From Paenibacillus ehimensis NBRC 15659 (GTDB taxonomy: Bacteria > Bacillota > Bacilli > Paenibacillales > NBRC-103111), in NCBI RefSeq assembly GCF_004000785.1, contig NZ_BILX01000018.1:1-64000 (forward strand): a stretch of DNA of 64,000 nt, given 5' to 3'. A model generated the notes under the pieces. The model was given only the letters and a program-made list of their open reading frames with translations. It was not told where the DNA came from and did no database searches. Below, piece by piece: positions 51,468-60,323 of this stretch (position 1 is its first letter; each line of letters starts with the position of its first letter). A program made the position numbers and the translations under genes.

Positions 51468-53051
51468 ATGAAGAAGAGTCGAATTTTTTTATTTGCAGCC
51501 ATCGTGCTGGCAGGCGCGACTTCGTCGGCCTTGGCGGATGCTTCCGCTCAAGCCGCCGCCTTTCCCATCGAGAGAACGCAAGGCGGCACGGTGACGTCCA
51601 ACGGCCAAAGTCCAGCCGAGGAGGAGAAAGAGAATGCGTTCGATAATCTGTTAAAGACCAAGTGGCTGACCTTCCAAAGCTCGGGGTGGCTGCAGTATGC
51701 TTTTCCGAACCAAAGCTCTTATGTGATCACTTCCTACTCGATTACCTCTGCAAACGATTTTCCGGAGCGGGACCCGAAAGATTGGACCTTGAAAGGCTCG
51801 AACAACGGAACGGACTGGACCGTACTGGATAGCCGCCAGAACGAAAGCTTCGATTGGCGATTCCAGACGAAGACGTACAGCTTCTCGAACCAAACGGCCT
51901 ATGCGTATTACCGACTGGAATTAAGCAACCACAGCGGATCGATTCTTCAGCTCTCCGAGGTGAAGCTATACGATGCCCGGCAGTGGCCCGAGCCGGCCAA
52001 GGCGCAGATTGCGGCAAGCGGCGAAAACTTGCCGCACGAGGGCAAGGACAAGCTGAACGACGGGTCCAGCCTGACCAAATGGCTGACCTTCCAAAAGTCA
52101 GGCTGGGTCACTTATCGTTTCGACCGTCCGATCGCCCTCGACGGTTATGCCTTGACTTCGGCCAACGATTACCCGGAACGCGATCCGGCTGAATGGACGC
52201 TTCAAGCGTCGAACGACGGGAAGCAATGGGTCACTTTGGATACCCGCAAAGGGGAGCAGTTCCGCTACCGCTATCAGCGGACGAGCTATGGCGTCCGTTC
52301 CGACGCGCAATACAGCTATTATAAGCTAAATATGAAAGCCAACGGAGGCAACGAGCTGCAGCTTGCGGAAATCGAGTTCATCCCGAAAGACAGCCCGTTC
52401 CAAAGCATCCTGCCCAGCATTGAAATCCGCAATCTGGATGCCAATGGAAACGGCAAGCTGTTCGATCAAGCGCTCCCGGACGCCCAAGAGCAAATCAAGC
52501 TGATTATTTTGAAACTCAACGAAATCTTGTACGGGCATCCTAACCGGATGGATGTGGGCCCGAAAAAGGTCGTTATTTTCATCAAGGACGAGGATGGGGT
52601 CGCTTGGGCCGGCGGAACCCCTGTGGAGGGGCAGGTCACCATCAGCTCGCGGCACCTGAAAAACGTCAGCAATTCCGGCACGCCGCTAAGGCATGAGATT
52701 TTGGGCGTGTTGTATCATGAGCTGACGCATCTGTATCAATTGGATGACGACCGCTACGGTCAGATCGGATATATGATCGAAGGCATGGCCGATGCGATCC
52801 GCTTCAAAGTCGGTTATCACGACCGTCTGGCGGTAAGAAAAGGCGGCACCTGGAAGGACGGCTACGGGGTGACGGGCAATTTCTTCGTTTGGATCGACGA
52901 GCATAAGCGACCCGGATTTTTGCGGGAGTTGAACCAAAGTCTGTCCGAGTTCGACGGCGTGGAATGGAACGAGAGCGTGTTCCAACAGCTGACGGGTTCC
53001 GATGTCCTCTCCCTTTGGAACGAGTACCAGCAATCTTTGCCGAATCCGTAA
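51468..53051 (+). CDS. Secreted protein: two discoidin-like domains plus basic secretory protein peptidase domain
   Basis: A 527-residue exported protein. Signal peptide (residues 1-about 24), then two F5/8 type C (discoidin-like) repeats (about 40-165 and 180-305) with the shared TKWLTFQ(S)SGW and ANDFPERDPKDWTLKGSNDG-type sequences, usually carbohydrate-binding. The C-terminal part (about 315-520) resembles the plant-type basic secretory protein family, with HEILGVLYHELTHLYQ giving an HExxH metal site near 417. A wall- or plant-polymer-targeted metallopeptidase is plausible. AAGGAGG precedes ATG 51468. Monocistronic. Confidence 0.82.
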   Translation: MKKSRIFLFAAIVLAGATSSALADASAQAAAFPIERTQGGTVTSNGQSPAEEEKENAFDNLLKTKWLTFQSSGWLQYAFPNQSSYVITSYSITSANDFPERDPKDWTLKGSNNGTDWTVLDSRQNESFDWRFQTKTYSFSNQTAYAYYRLELSNHSGSILQLSEVKLYDARQWPEPAKAQIAASGENLPHEGKDKLNDGSSLTKWLTFQKSGWVTYRFDRPIALDGYALTSANDYPERDPAEWTLQASNDGKQWVTLDTRKGEQFRYRYQRTSYGVRSDAQYSYYKLNMKANGGNELQLAEIEFIPKDSPFQSILPSIEIRNLDANGNGKLFDQALPDAQEQIKLIILKLNEILYGHPNRMDVGPKKVVIFIKDEDGVAWAGGTPVEGQVTISSRHLKNVSNSGTPLRHEILGVLYHELTHLYQLDDDRYGQIGYMIEGMADAIRFKVGYHDRLAVRKGGTWKDGYGVTGNFFVWIDEHKRPGFLRELNQSLSEFDGVEWNESVFQQLTGSDVLSLWNEYQQSLPNP

Positions 53052-53234
53052 GCGGCGATCCGGCACCGTCCGCATCCTGCGAATGCTGCCGCTTGAACCG
53101 GCTCTCTTCGTCCCATTCTTGAGTCTTTCGTCATGGAACTATCGTTGACAAGGCCCATCCCGGGGTGTACGCTAAGGGTAATGTAGGTCAAATTACCCGG
53201 TTCTGCCAATCCATACAACGGGAGGGGAACGATA

Positions 53235-54287
53235 GTGAAGATGGAATGGATCAAATCCGAATGCGGCACGGATGCCCTGGAATCCGAAGAGCTGTGGCAT
53301 ACGGGGATACGAATCGGAGGGAATGCGTATTTTTGTCCGGTATCGCTGGGAAGATCAATCAGCTACGGGCTGTGGCTGGTTATGTTCATCAGTCTGCTTG
53401 CCGCGGTCTGGATCAACACGAATGTCCAATCGCCGGCGCTGCTCGGGTTATATGCGGTTCCTGTGCTCATATTTGCTTTATTCGTGTTTAACGTTTATTT
53501 GGTCGGCGCCTTTTCGGCAGGGGTGACGGCGCTGTGGGTGTATTTTACAGGGACCGGATGGCCCGGTATTGCCGGAGCGGGGGGCTTGCTGCTGCTCGCG
53601 TTGTTGGTGCAACGGGTCGTCATTGTATCCCGGCGCAACTTTCGGCAGCGCGAAGAGTACGAGGAGCTGTTCATGAACACGATTCTCTCGTTCTCCAAAA
53701 GCATTGACGCGCGCGACCCCTATACGGCGTTCCATTCGAAGAATGTGGCCGACTACGCCCGGGAAATCGCCATAGAGCTTGGTTTGTCCAAGCAGGAGAC
53801 GGAGGCCGTTCATCTGGCCGGACTCATTCACGACATCGGCAAAATCGGCACGCCGGAGTCGATTCTCAAGAAGGAAAGCCGGCTTACCGAAGAAGAATAC
53901 GACATCATGAAGCGTCATGCGGAGGACGGCTACCAGATCATCAAAGGCATCAAACGGCTGCAGGAGCTCGGCGTAACCGCGATGGTCCGGCACCATCATG
54001 AACGGATGGACGGCAAAGGTTATCCGATGGGCTTAAAAGGCGACGATATCCCGCTCGGCGCGCGTATACTCGCCGCCAGCGACTCCTTCGACGCGATGAC
54101 GACGAACCGCTCCTACCGGGCGAAGCTGTCAACGGAGACGGCAGCCGAAGAGCTTCGGCGGCACAGCGGAACGCAGTTCGACCCAGAGGTCGCCCAAGCG
54201 CTGCTAAGGGTGCTCGTCCGTCAAGGCAAGCTGCCGACGGCGGAGCCGCAAGCCGCGGGGCAAGTGCAGCCGGCTTGGACGAGATGA
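53235..54287 (+). CDS. HD-GYP domain c-di-GMP phosphodiesterase, membrane bound
   Basis: A 350-residue protein with three or four N-terminal helices (about 43-132), then an HD-GYP domain: HSKNVADYA, LIHDIGKIG (about 196-204), HHHERMDGKGYP (about 253-264) and ASDSFDAMTTNRSYR. The GYP triad is intact, so hydrolysis of c-di-GMP is expected, coupling an envelope or membrane signal to second messenger level. GTG 53235 lies seven bases from GGGAGGGG. No recognisable sensory domain such as PAS or GAF. Confidence 0.9.
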   Translation: MKMEWIKSECGTDALESEELWHTGIRIGGNAYFCPVSLGRSISYGLWLVMFISLLAAVWINTNVQSPALLGLYAVPVLIFALFVFNVYLVGAFSAGVTALWVYFTGTGWPGIAGAGGLLLLALLVQRVVIVSRRNFRQREEYEELFMNTILSFSKSIDARDPYTAFHSKNVADYAREIAIELGLSKQETEAVHLAGLIHDIGKIGTPESILKKESRLTEEEYDIMKRHAEDGYQIIKGIKRLQELGVTAMVRHHHERMDGKGYPMGLKGDDIPLGARILAASDSFDAMTTNRSYRAKLSTETAAEELRRHSGTQFDPEVAQALLRVLVRQGKLPTAEPQAAGQVQPAWTR

Positions 54288-54302
54288 ATATACGGCGTTA
54301 TC

Positions 54303-54342
54303 GCCCGATACGGATTGTTCTGGGCCGTATCGGGCTTTTTTG
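54303..54342 (+). terminator. Terminator after the HD-GYP gene
   Basis: GCCCGATACGG pairs with CCGTATCGGGC, followed by TTTTTT. Confidence 0.88.
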
Positions 54343-54419
54343 TTGCATACGGCACGCACGGATCTCCCTTGCGCTCCGTCCGCTTGGTTCCGGCCTGGCG
54401 AAACGGGCAGAGTAACATG

Positions 54420-54461
54420 AAAAGACGCGGGAAGCCCTCCCCGGGCTTCCCGCGTTTTGAC
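54420..54461. terminator. Bidirectional terminator before the CynX-like gene end
   Basis: CGCGGGAAGCC-CTCCCC-GGGCTTCCCGCG with AAAAGA and TTTTGA flanks, acting for the minus-strand MFS gene. Confidence 0.88.
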
Positions 54462-54469
54462 GTACTAGC

Positions 54470-55723
54470 TCAGCGATTCCCCTTGACAGCGTCCGCTTCC
54501 TTGTTGCCTTCCGCCATCACGTAACCGTATTTTCCGGCCTTCAGACCGGCCAACAGCAGCCCGCCTGCAGCGACGAGAAGCAGGAGCAGGGGAATGGTCC
54601 AGCCGCCTGTCGAGTCGTGAATGAACCCGAAGAGCGTCGGGCCGACCGCGGCGAGCAAATACCCGAACGATTGGGCCATGCCGGACATTTCCGCCGATTG
54701 ACGAACCGAATTCGTGCGCAGGGCGAAGAACATGACCGCCAGACCGAAGCCGGACCCTGCGCCGATGCCGACGAGAACGACCCAGAGCGGAACGAGCCAG
54801 TCGGTATCGGTTAGCAGCAGGCCGAGATATCCGACTATAAATACGGAAGCGACGCCGACGGCCAGGCCGCGCTGATCGGAACGCCGTCCGGCCAGAATCG
54901 GCATAAAGAACGTCGCCGGCAAGCTGGCGAACTGCATGATCGAAATCATCCAGCCGGCGGACGCCGCGCTCATGCCGCGATCCTGCAATATGGCAGGGAG
55001 CCAGGAAATATTGACATAGAAGAACAGCGACTGCAATCCCATGAACAGCGTAATTTGCCAAGCGAGCGGAGAGCGCCAGAGCGAATCGCTTTTGACGGCC
55101 GCGCTCGTCTGAACCGCCTGCGGACGCCGGCGCGAACGAAGCATCGGCAGCCAAGCGGCGAGGGAGACGATGGCCAGAAGCGCCCAGCTGCCGAGCGCCC
55201 CCCGCCATCCCAAGCCGAGTCCCTGCGAAATCGGGATGCTGACCCCCGAAGCGATAGCAGCGCACAGATTCATGGATACGGAATAGATCCCGGTCATCGT
55301 TCCGACGTTGTTCGGGAACTCCCGCTTGATCAAGGCCGGCACCAGCACGTTGCTGACGGCGATTGCGATCCCGATGAGCGCCGTCCCTGCAAACAGCGCC
55401 GCGACCGAAGACAGCGAGCGGAGCAAAATGCCTGCCAGCAGGACGATCAGACCGGCGAACAGCGTATGCTCCATGCCCAGCCGCCGGGCGATCCGGGGCG
55501 AGAGCGGCGAGAGGAGCGCGAAAGCAAGCAGCGGCAAGGTGGTCATCATGCCCGCCCACGTGTTGGAAATCCCCGTCTCCCCGCGAATTTCTCCGATAAT
55601 CGGCCCGACGGCCGTTAACGGGGCCCGCAGATTGGCGGCGATCAGGACGATGCCGAGAATAAGCAGGCTTAAACCGGCACCGGTCTGTACTCGCGAGCTG
55701 ACGGTATCTTGAGCCGGAATCAT
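54470..55723 (-). CDS. CynX/NimT-type MFS transporter
   Basis: A 417-residue transporter with about 12 helices and the CynX/NimT-like N-terminus (LLILGIVLIAANLRAPLTAVGPIIGEI) and SPRIARRLGMEHTLFAGL. Family members move cyanate, nitroimidazole and similar small organics. ATG 55723 lies after AAGGAGG and overlaps the stop of the FCD regulator gene upstream, so regulator and transporter form one operon. Two longer frames reaching back to 56038 are rejected because they cross the regulator gene. Confidence 0.87.
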   Translation of the reverse strand: MIPAQDTVSSRVQTGAGLSLLILGIVLIAANLRAPLTAVGPIIGEIRGETGISNTWAGMMTTLPLLAFALLSPLSPRIARRLGMEHTLFAGLIVLLAGILLRSLSSVAALFAGTALIGIAIAVSNVLVPALIKREFPNNVGTMTGIYSVSMNLCAAIASGVSIPISQGLGLGWRGALGSWALLAIVSLAAWLPMLRSRRRPQAVQTSAAVKSDSLWRSPLAWQITLFMGLQSLFFYVNISWLPAILQDRGMSAASAGWMISIMQFASLPATFFMPILAGRRSDQRGLAVGVASVFIVGYLGLLLTDTDWLVPLWVVLVGIGAGSGFGLAVMFFALRTNSVRQSAEMSGMAQSFGYLLAAVGPTLFGFIHDSTGGWTIPLLLLLVAAGGLLLAGLKAGKYGYVMAEGNKEADAVKGNR

Positions 55724-56424
55724 ACGGACCCCTCCTTGCGCACATCTTCTTGCAGAAGGTTCAGCGATTCCCGGATATAGCGGCGAACGGCTTCGGCGGC
55801 CGCATTCGGGTCTTGGGCGGCGATGGCGTCGACCATTTGGCAGTGCGAGCGAGAGGCTCCGTCTACGATGACCGACAGGTCGAGGGTCTGGTCGATGGAC
55901 GATTCCAAGGCATCCGTCATATGCTCGTACAGGTCGATCAATACGCTGTTGCGGGTCGCCCGGACGATGGCATGGTGCAGCTTCAGGTCCGCTTCGAGAT
56001 AGCCTTCGAAGTCCTGGGCCGCGGCGGCGGCATCGCATGCCGACAGCAGGGAGCGGAACGTCTCGATCTCCTCCGGCGTGCGCCGCATGGCAGCCAGCCT
56101 AGCCGCCTCCTGTTCGAGCGCGCAGCGTACCTCCAGCGTCTCCGCGGCGTTCGAGCGCCGCAGCCGCCGGACGAGAGCGGGGCCGAGGCTGCTCGACGAG
56201 CGAACGTAAGTGCCGTCGCCTTGGCGTGCCGTCAGAAGTCCGGCGTGGATCAGGGCCCGGACCCCCTCGCGGACGGTATTTCGGCTGACGCCCAGCTGCT
56301 TGACGAGCTCCGGCTCGACCGGGATTCGCGATCCGACCGGCCATTGACCGGATTCGATAAGCGATTCCATCTGGGAAACGACCTGTTCCACCAGCGTGGA
56401 GCGCGTTGTTTGTTTCAGTTCCAT
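55720..56424 (-). CDS. GntR family regulator, FadR/FCD subfamily
   Basis: A 234-residue regulator: GntR winged helix (SQMESLIESGQWPVGSRIPVEPEL; VSRNTVREGVRALIHAGLL) and an all-helical FCD ligand domain (about 90-225) with the metal-site type residues in LKLHHAIV and RSHCQMVDAI. Members respond to carboxylates. ATG 56424 (MELKQTTR) has GGAGG eight bases upstream. It is the first gene of the operon with the CynX-like transporter, a likely target. Confidence 0.9.
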   Translation of the reverse strand: MELKQTTRSTLVEQVVSQMESLIESGQWPVGSRIPVEPELVKQLGVSRNTVREGVRALIHAGLLTARQGDGTYVRSSSSLGPALVRRLRRSNAAETLEVRCALEQEAARLAAMRRTPEEIETFRSLLSACDAAAAAQDFEGYLEADLKLHHAIVRATRNSVLIDLYEHMTDALESSIDQTLDLSVIVDGASRSHCQMVDAIAAQDPNAAAEAVRRYIRESLNLLQEDVRKEGSV

Positions 56425-56548
56425 CTTGTAAACCTCCAAACATCCGATGATTGGGATATTGGATAATATAGCACGTAATCGTTCCGCAAGCAAGCACGTA
56501 TCGTGCGGACATAAAGCGGCTTCTGCGCCGCAAAGAAACGCGGCATAA

Positions 56549-56584
56549 AGATGAAAGCTCCCAAGCGTTATCGCCCGGGAGCCT
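56549..56584 (-). terminator. Terminator on the minus strand
   Basis: AGGCTCCCGG ... GGGAGCTTT on the minus strand downstream of the small membrane protein gene. Confidence 0.6.
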
Positions 56585-56594
56585 CCTATCCTTG

Positions 56595-56777
56595 TCATTT
56601 CCCTTCTTTTCGTCCGTCCAGGTGCAAATCCTCCAGCGTATACTTATGATTCCACAAAAATTCCATATCGTAATCGGTCGTATCGCGCAGAACGAACTCC
56701 AGCAGCACAGCCATAAAAGCGACGATAATCATGCAGAGCAGCATCAGGCACATGAGAAACGAGATCGTATGGACCAA
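56595..56777 (-). CDS. Small single-pass membrane protein
   Basis: A 60-residue frame with one long hydrophobic helix (about 5-29, SFLMCLMLLCMIIVAFMAVLLEF) and a charged tail with Tyr/Trp. TTG 56777 follows AAAGGA at about 10 bases. Own terminator downstream. No family recognised; coding is likely but not certain. Confidence 0.5.
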   Translation of the reverse strand: MVHTISFLMCLMLLCMIIVAFMAVLLEFVLRDTTDYDMEFLWNHKYTLEDLHLDGRKEGK

Positions 56778-56882
56778 TAGGATCGCATCCTTTCCTGCCG
56801 TATGCTACCAGTTTATGAACGTTTCGCGAAAAAATGATAGAAAAGCAAAACGAAGGCTTCCCGACCGGGTTGCCTTCGCCGC

Positions 56883-57320
56883 TTACACCTTCACTTCTTG
56901 CGTTTCGTTTAATATCGCTTTGCAGATGCGGGTCAAATGTTTAATGTCCTCGTCAGGCAGCTTGCCGAAATATTCCTCGACCACTCGCTGGCGGTGCAGG
57001 CGAAGCTCCTCGATAATTTCTCTTCCCTTGTCGGTAATCTCCATATAGACCACTCTCCGGTCTTCCTCGGAGCGGGTTCTTTCGGCGAATCCGCCGGAAA
57101 TCAGCTTATCGGAAAGCGATGTCACCGCGCCCGACGTGATCCAGAGCGCGTCGGCGATTTGTGAGACCTTCAGCGGACCTTCGTTTTGCAATTTTTCCAG
57201 AATAACCGCTTGCGAGGCGGAGACGCCATGCGCTTCAAAGCGGGTCCAACTGGCTTTCACTTTGCGAAACATTAAGCGGAACGCTTCCTCCAGCTCATAT
57301 AAATCTTGTCGGTGTACCAT
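56883..57320 (-). CDS. MarR family transcriptional regulator
   Basis: A 145-residue winged-helix regulator (GPLKVSQIADALWITSGAVTSLSDKLISGGFAERTRSEEDRRVVYMEITDKG). ATG 57320 follows GGGGG. It is divergent from a second MarR gene that leads the HlyD/MFS export operon; either regulator, or both, could act on the shared 217-base spacer. Confidence 0.9.
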   Translation of the reverse strand: MVHRQDLYELEEAFRLMFRKVKASWTRFEAHGVSASQAVILEKLQNEGPLKVSQIADALWITSGAVTSLSDKLISGGFAERTRSEEDRRVVYMEITDKGREIIEELRLHRQRVVEEYFGKLPDEDIKHLTRICKAILNETQEVKV

Positions 57321-57443
57321 AATAGCCCCCTTAAATTGTTACCGGTAAAGATAGAGTACGACAAAATATAAAGTAATACGCAGGTGGACCCCCTTTGGTT
57401 TCAAAAAGTTTTCGGCGCCACGGTTTGGCATGAAAAATTTTGA

Positions 57444-57486
57444 TTGACGTTAAAAATTTTCCGTGCTAATTTATTTAATGTTAAAT
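57444..57486 (+). promoter_or_regulatory. Promoter and palindrome of the marR/export operon
   Basis: TTGACG (57444-57449), 17 bases, TAATTT (57467-57472). Immediately after the -10 box ATTTAA-TG-TTAAAT (57473-57486) forms a perfect inverted repeat, a likely MarR operator. Confidence 0.55.
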
Positions 57487-57537
57487 CATTGCACTATAAA
57501 ATTATTTTAATCTAAAAATAATAAAAGGAGGGAAGTC

Positions 57538-57960
57538 TTGAGCAATCTGGAGCAAAAGCTGACGGAGCTGGAAGGACTGATTGCGGTCGCCATACGACAT
57601 GCCCGTCGCTGGTCGCCGCCTGACGCAGATTTATCGAAGCAGCAAATCCAACTGCTGCATGCCTTGTGCGGCAAGCAGCGGGTGACCGTGACCGAGCTGG
57701 CCGAGGAATTGCAGCTATCGGCAAGCGCGACAACGATTGCGGTGAACCGGCTGGAGCAAGCCGGCTTTGTGAAGCGGACCCGGGACGCCGCCGACCGCCG
57801 CGTCGTTTGGCTTGAGCCGTCCGATGAGGCGGTCAATCATATGAAGGAATTTCGGCTGTTCAAACAAAAGCTGCTGATGCAAATGTTCGGCGGCTTGACG
57901 GAGGAAGAGACGGAGCAGTTTATCGCATTGGTCCGCAAAATGATCTCCACGCTGGCTTGA
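57538..57960 (+). CDS. MarR family regulator of the export operon (YhbI-like)
   Basis: A 140-residue MarR protein (RVTVTELAEELQLSASATTIAVNRLEQAGFVKRTRDAADRRVVWLEPS). TTG 57538 lies seven bases after GGAGG. Gene order MarR, HlyD-like, 14-helix MFS follows that of Bacillus subtilis yhbI-yhbJ-yhcA, which supports a role as operon repressor. Only 46 bases separate it from the HlyD-like gene. Confidence 0.88.
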   Translation: MSNLEQKLTELEGLIAVAIRHARRWSPPDADLSKQQIQLLHALCGKQRVTVTELAEELQLSASATTIAVNRLEQAGFVKRTRDAADRRVVWLEPSDEAVNHMKEFRLFKQKLLMQMFGGLTEEETEQFIALVRKMISTLA

Positions 57961-58006
57961 GCAAGCAGACACCGACACGGGACCTTAGGAAAGGAGCTTC
58001 ATCCGA

Positions 58007-58660
58007 ATGAAGAAAAAGATCATTATGCTGACCGTACTGGCTTTGGTCCTGGTGGGGGGAGGGACCGCCGGGGCGTACTATTACAATATCGCGAGCAAAT
58101 ACATAACGACGGAGGATGCGAAAGTACAGGGCGATCTGCGGGCCATCGGCTCGTTGGCCGCCGGGAAACTGATCGAATGGCGCTATAAGGAAGGCGACTC
58201 GTTCGGCAAAGGCGATGTGCTCGGCATCGTGGAAACGTCGCCGGCCCGAGGGACGACCCCGGCCATGACGGCGGAAATCATTGCGCCGGATGCCGGAACG
58301 ATCATTCAATCGAACGCCGTGAAGGATCAGACGGTTGCGCCCGGCGGAACGCTTGCCTTGAGCGCCGACCTGAATCAGCTGTACGTGACGGCCAATTTAC
58401 AGGAGACGGAAATTACGAGCGTCCAAGTCGGCAACAAAGTGACGATCCGGATCGACGCTTTTAAGGACACGGAGTTTACGGGACGGGTGGAGCGGATCGG
58501 CCTTGGGACCAACTCTTCTTTTTCCCTGCTTCCTTCCTCTAACGCCAGCGGCAATTATACGAAGGTGATTCAACGGATTCCGGTCAAAATCGCACTGGAC
58601 GATTTCCATGGGAAACGGCTCATTCCGGGCTTGAATGCAACCGTCAAAATCGAGAAATAG
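58007..58660 (+). CDS. HlyD/EmrA-like membrane fusion protein (YhbJ-like)
   Basis: A 217-residue adaptor with one N-terminal membrane helix (about 5-25) and a biotinyl-lipoyl/beta-barrel core (EDAKVQGDLRAIGSLAAGKLIEWRYKEGDSF; TAEIIAPDAGTIIQ; GLNATVKI). The coiled-coil hairpin of Gram-negative EmrA is absent, as expected for a monoderm member. Works with the following MFS pump. AAGGAG precedes ATG 58007. Confidence 0.87.
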   Translation: MKKKIIMLTVLALVLVGGGTAGAYYYNIASKYITTEDAKVQGDLRAIGSLAAGKLIEWRYKEGDSFGKGDVLGIVETSPARGTTPAMTAEIIAPDAGTIIQSNAVKDQTVAPGGTLALSADLNQLYVTANLQETEITSVQVGNKVTIRIDAFKDTEFTGRVERIGLGTNSSFSLLPSSNASGNYTKVIQRIPVKIALDDFHGKRLIPGLNATVKIEK

Positions 58661-58693
58661 GGGCACCCGGGAACGGAAGGAGGAACACTCGGA

Positions 58694-60265
58694 ATGAACG
58701 ACCAAGCCACAGATCAGGCTAAAGCCTCTTCCAAAGGGTCCGGACTTGCCATGCTGGCCATTATTCTCGGCGTCTTCATGGCTATTCTCGATACGAGCAT
58801 CGTCAACGTGGCGATTCCGAAAATGATGAACGTCTTCGGCGTCAGCCAATCGCAGATCGAATGGGTCGTCACGGCTTATTCGCTGGTCAGCGGGGCGCTC
58901 GTGCCGGCGACCGGCTATCTGGGCGACCGCTTCGGCTATAAGCGGATGTATATCATTTCGCTAGTTATTTTTACCATTGGCTCCGGACTGTGCGGCATCG
59001 CGTGGAGCAACGAAAGCATGATTGTGTTTCGTATTATTCAGGCGATCGGCGGCGGCGCGATGATGCCGATCAGCATGTCGATGATCTTCCGCATGTTCCC
59101 GGTCGAGAAGCGGGGCATGGCGATGGGATTGTTCGGTATCGCGATCATGTTCGCCCCGGCGACCGGCCCGACGCTGAGCGGCTATATCGTCGAATATTTG
59201 GACTGGCGGCTTATTTTTACGATCAACGTGCCGATCGGGATTGTGGACATCTTCTTGTCGATGGCCGTGCTGCAGGAGTTCAAGATGGAAGTCAAAAAGC
59301 GCTTCGACGTCTGGGGCTTTATTACGTCGAGCACGGGGCTGGCCACACTGCTTTACGGCATAGGCAAAGTGTCGGAGAAAGGCTGGGGCGACAGCGAAGT
59401 CGTCGTCTTTCTTACCATAGGGATCGTATTCCTCGTGGCCTTCGTCATTTTGGAGCTGACCGTGAAGGAGCCGATGCTCGATTTAAGCCTGCTGAAAAAC
59501 GGCATGTATACGTTGTCGTTGCTCGTTTCGAGCCTCGTGACTGTCATCATGATGGGGATGCTGTTTCTGCTCCCGATTTTTCTGCAAAACATTTCGGGCT
59601 TATCTGCAGTCGAGACCGGCTTGATTTTGCTGCCGCAAGCGATCGCCTCCGGTATTATGATGCCGATTGCCGGCGGGCTGTTCGACAAATTCGGGGCGCG
59701 TCCTTTGGCGGTCATCGGACTGCTGATTACGGCGGTGGCGCTGTTTCTGACCTCGAATCTGAGCATGGAAACCTCGCGCGCGACCATCATTTTCTGGCTG
59801 ACGCTTCGTGCGGTTGGCATGGGGCTTATGATGATGCCGGTACAAACCGTAGGCATGAATACCGTGCCGATGGAGAAGGTCGGTCAAGGGACCGCGCTTT
59901 CCAATACGATCCGGCAGGTGAGCGGCGCGTTCGGCATCGCCTGGCTGTCGCTGTTATTCGGAGACCGCAAAGATTTTCATACGGCTTATTTATCCGATCA
60001 GTTGAACATGGTATCGACCACGGTGATCGATCAAGTCACGAAAATTCAAAATCAGTTTATCGCCATGGGGCAGTCGGCCGCGCAGGCCAAAATAAGCGCC
60101 CTGAACTATATCGGAGGACAGGTGCAGATACAATCGACGATCATTGCGCTGGACGACGTCTTTTATTTAACCGCCGGACTTTCGCTGCTTGCCGTTGTTT
60201 TCAGCCTGTTTCTCAAAGGCGCGAAAGCCAAAGGCGGGGCCGGCGTACATATGATGGGCGAATAA
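58694..60265 (+). CDS. EmrB/QacA-type MFS multidrug exporter, DHA2 family (YhcA-like)
   Basis: A 523-residue, 14-helix proton antiporter: FMAILDTSIVNVAIPKM, motif A GDRFGYKRMYIIS, and FAPATGPTLSGYIVEYLDWRLIF. It pairs with the HlyD-like protein directly upstream (33 bases). The cluster resembles EmrAB arrangement and YhbJ-YhcA of Bacillus subtilis. GGAAGGAGG precedes ATG 58694. Confidence 0.92.
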   Translation: MNDQATDQAKASSKGSGLAMLAIILGVFMAILDTSIVNVAIPKMMNVFGVSQSQIEWVVTAYSLVSGALVPATGYLGDRFGYKRMYIISLVIFTIGSGLCGIAWSNESMIVFRIIQAIGGGAMMPISMSMIFRMFPVEKRGMAMGLFGIAIMFAPATGPTLSGYIVEYLDWRLIFTINVPIGIVDIFLSMAVLQEFKMEVKKRFDVWGFITSSTGLATLLYGIGKVSEKGWGDSEVVVFLTIGIVFLVAFVILELTVKEPMLDLSLLKNGMYTLSLLVSSLVTVIMMGMLFLLPIFLQNISGLSAVETGLILLPQAIASGIMMPIAGGLFDKFGARPLAVIGLLITAVALFLTSNLSMETSRATIIFWLTLRAVGMGLMMMPVQTVGMNTVPMEKVGQGTALSNTIRQVSGAFGIAWLSLLFGDRKDFHTAYLSDQLNMVSTTVIDQVTKIQNQFIAMGQSAAQAKISALNYIGGQVQIQSTIIALDDVFYLTAGLSLLAVVFSLFLKGAKAKGGAGVHMMGE

Positions 60266-60323
60266 ACACAACAGGACGAACGGACGGCCGAACGTTCGGC
60301 AAAGCAAAGGAGCGGGGAATTCC

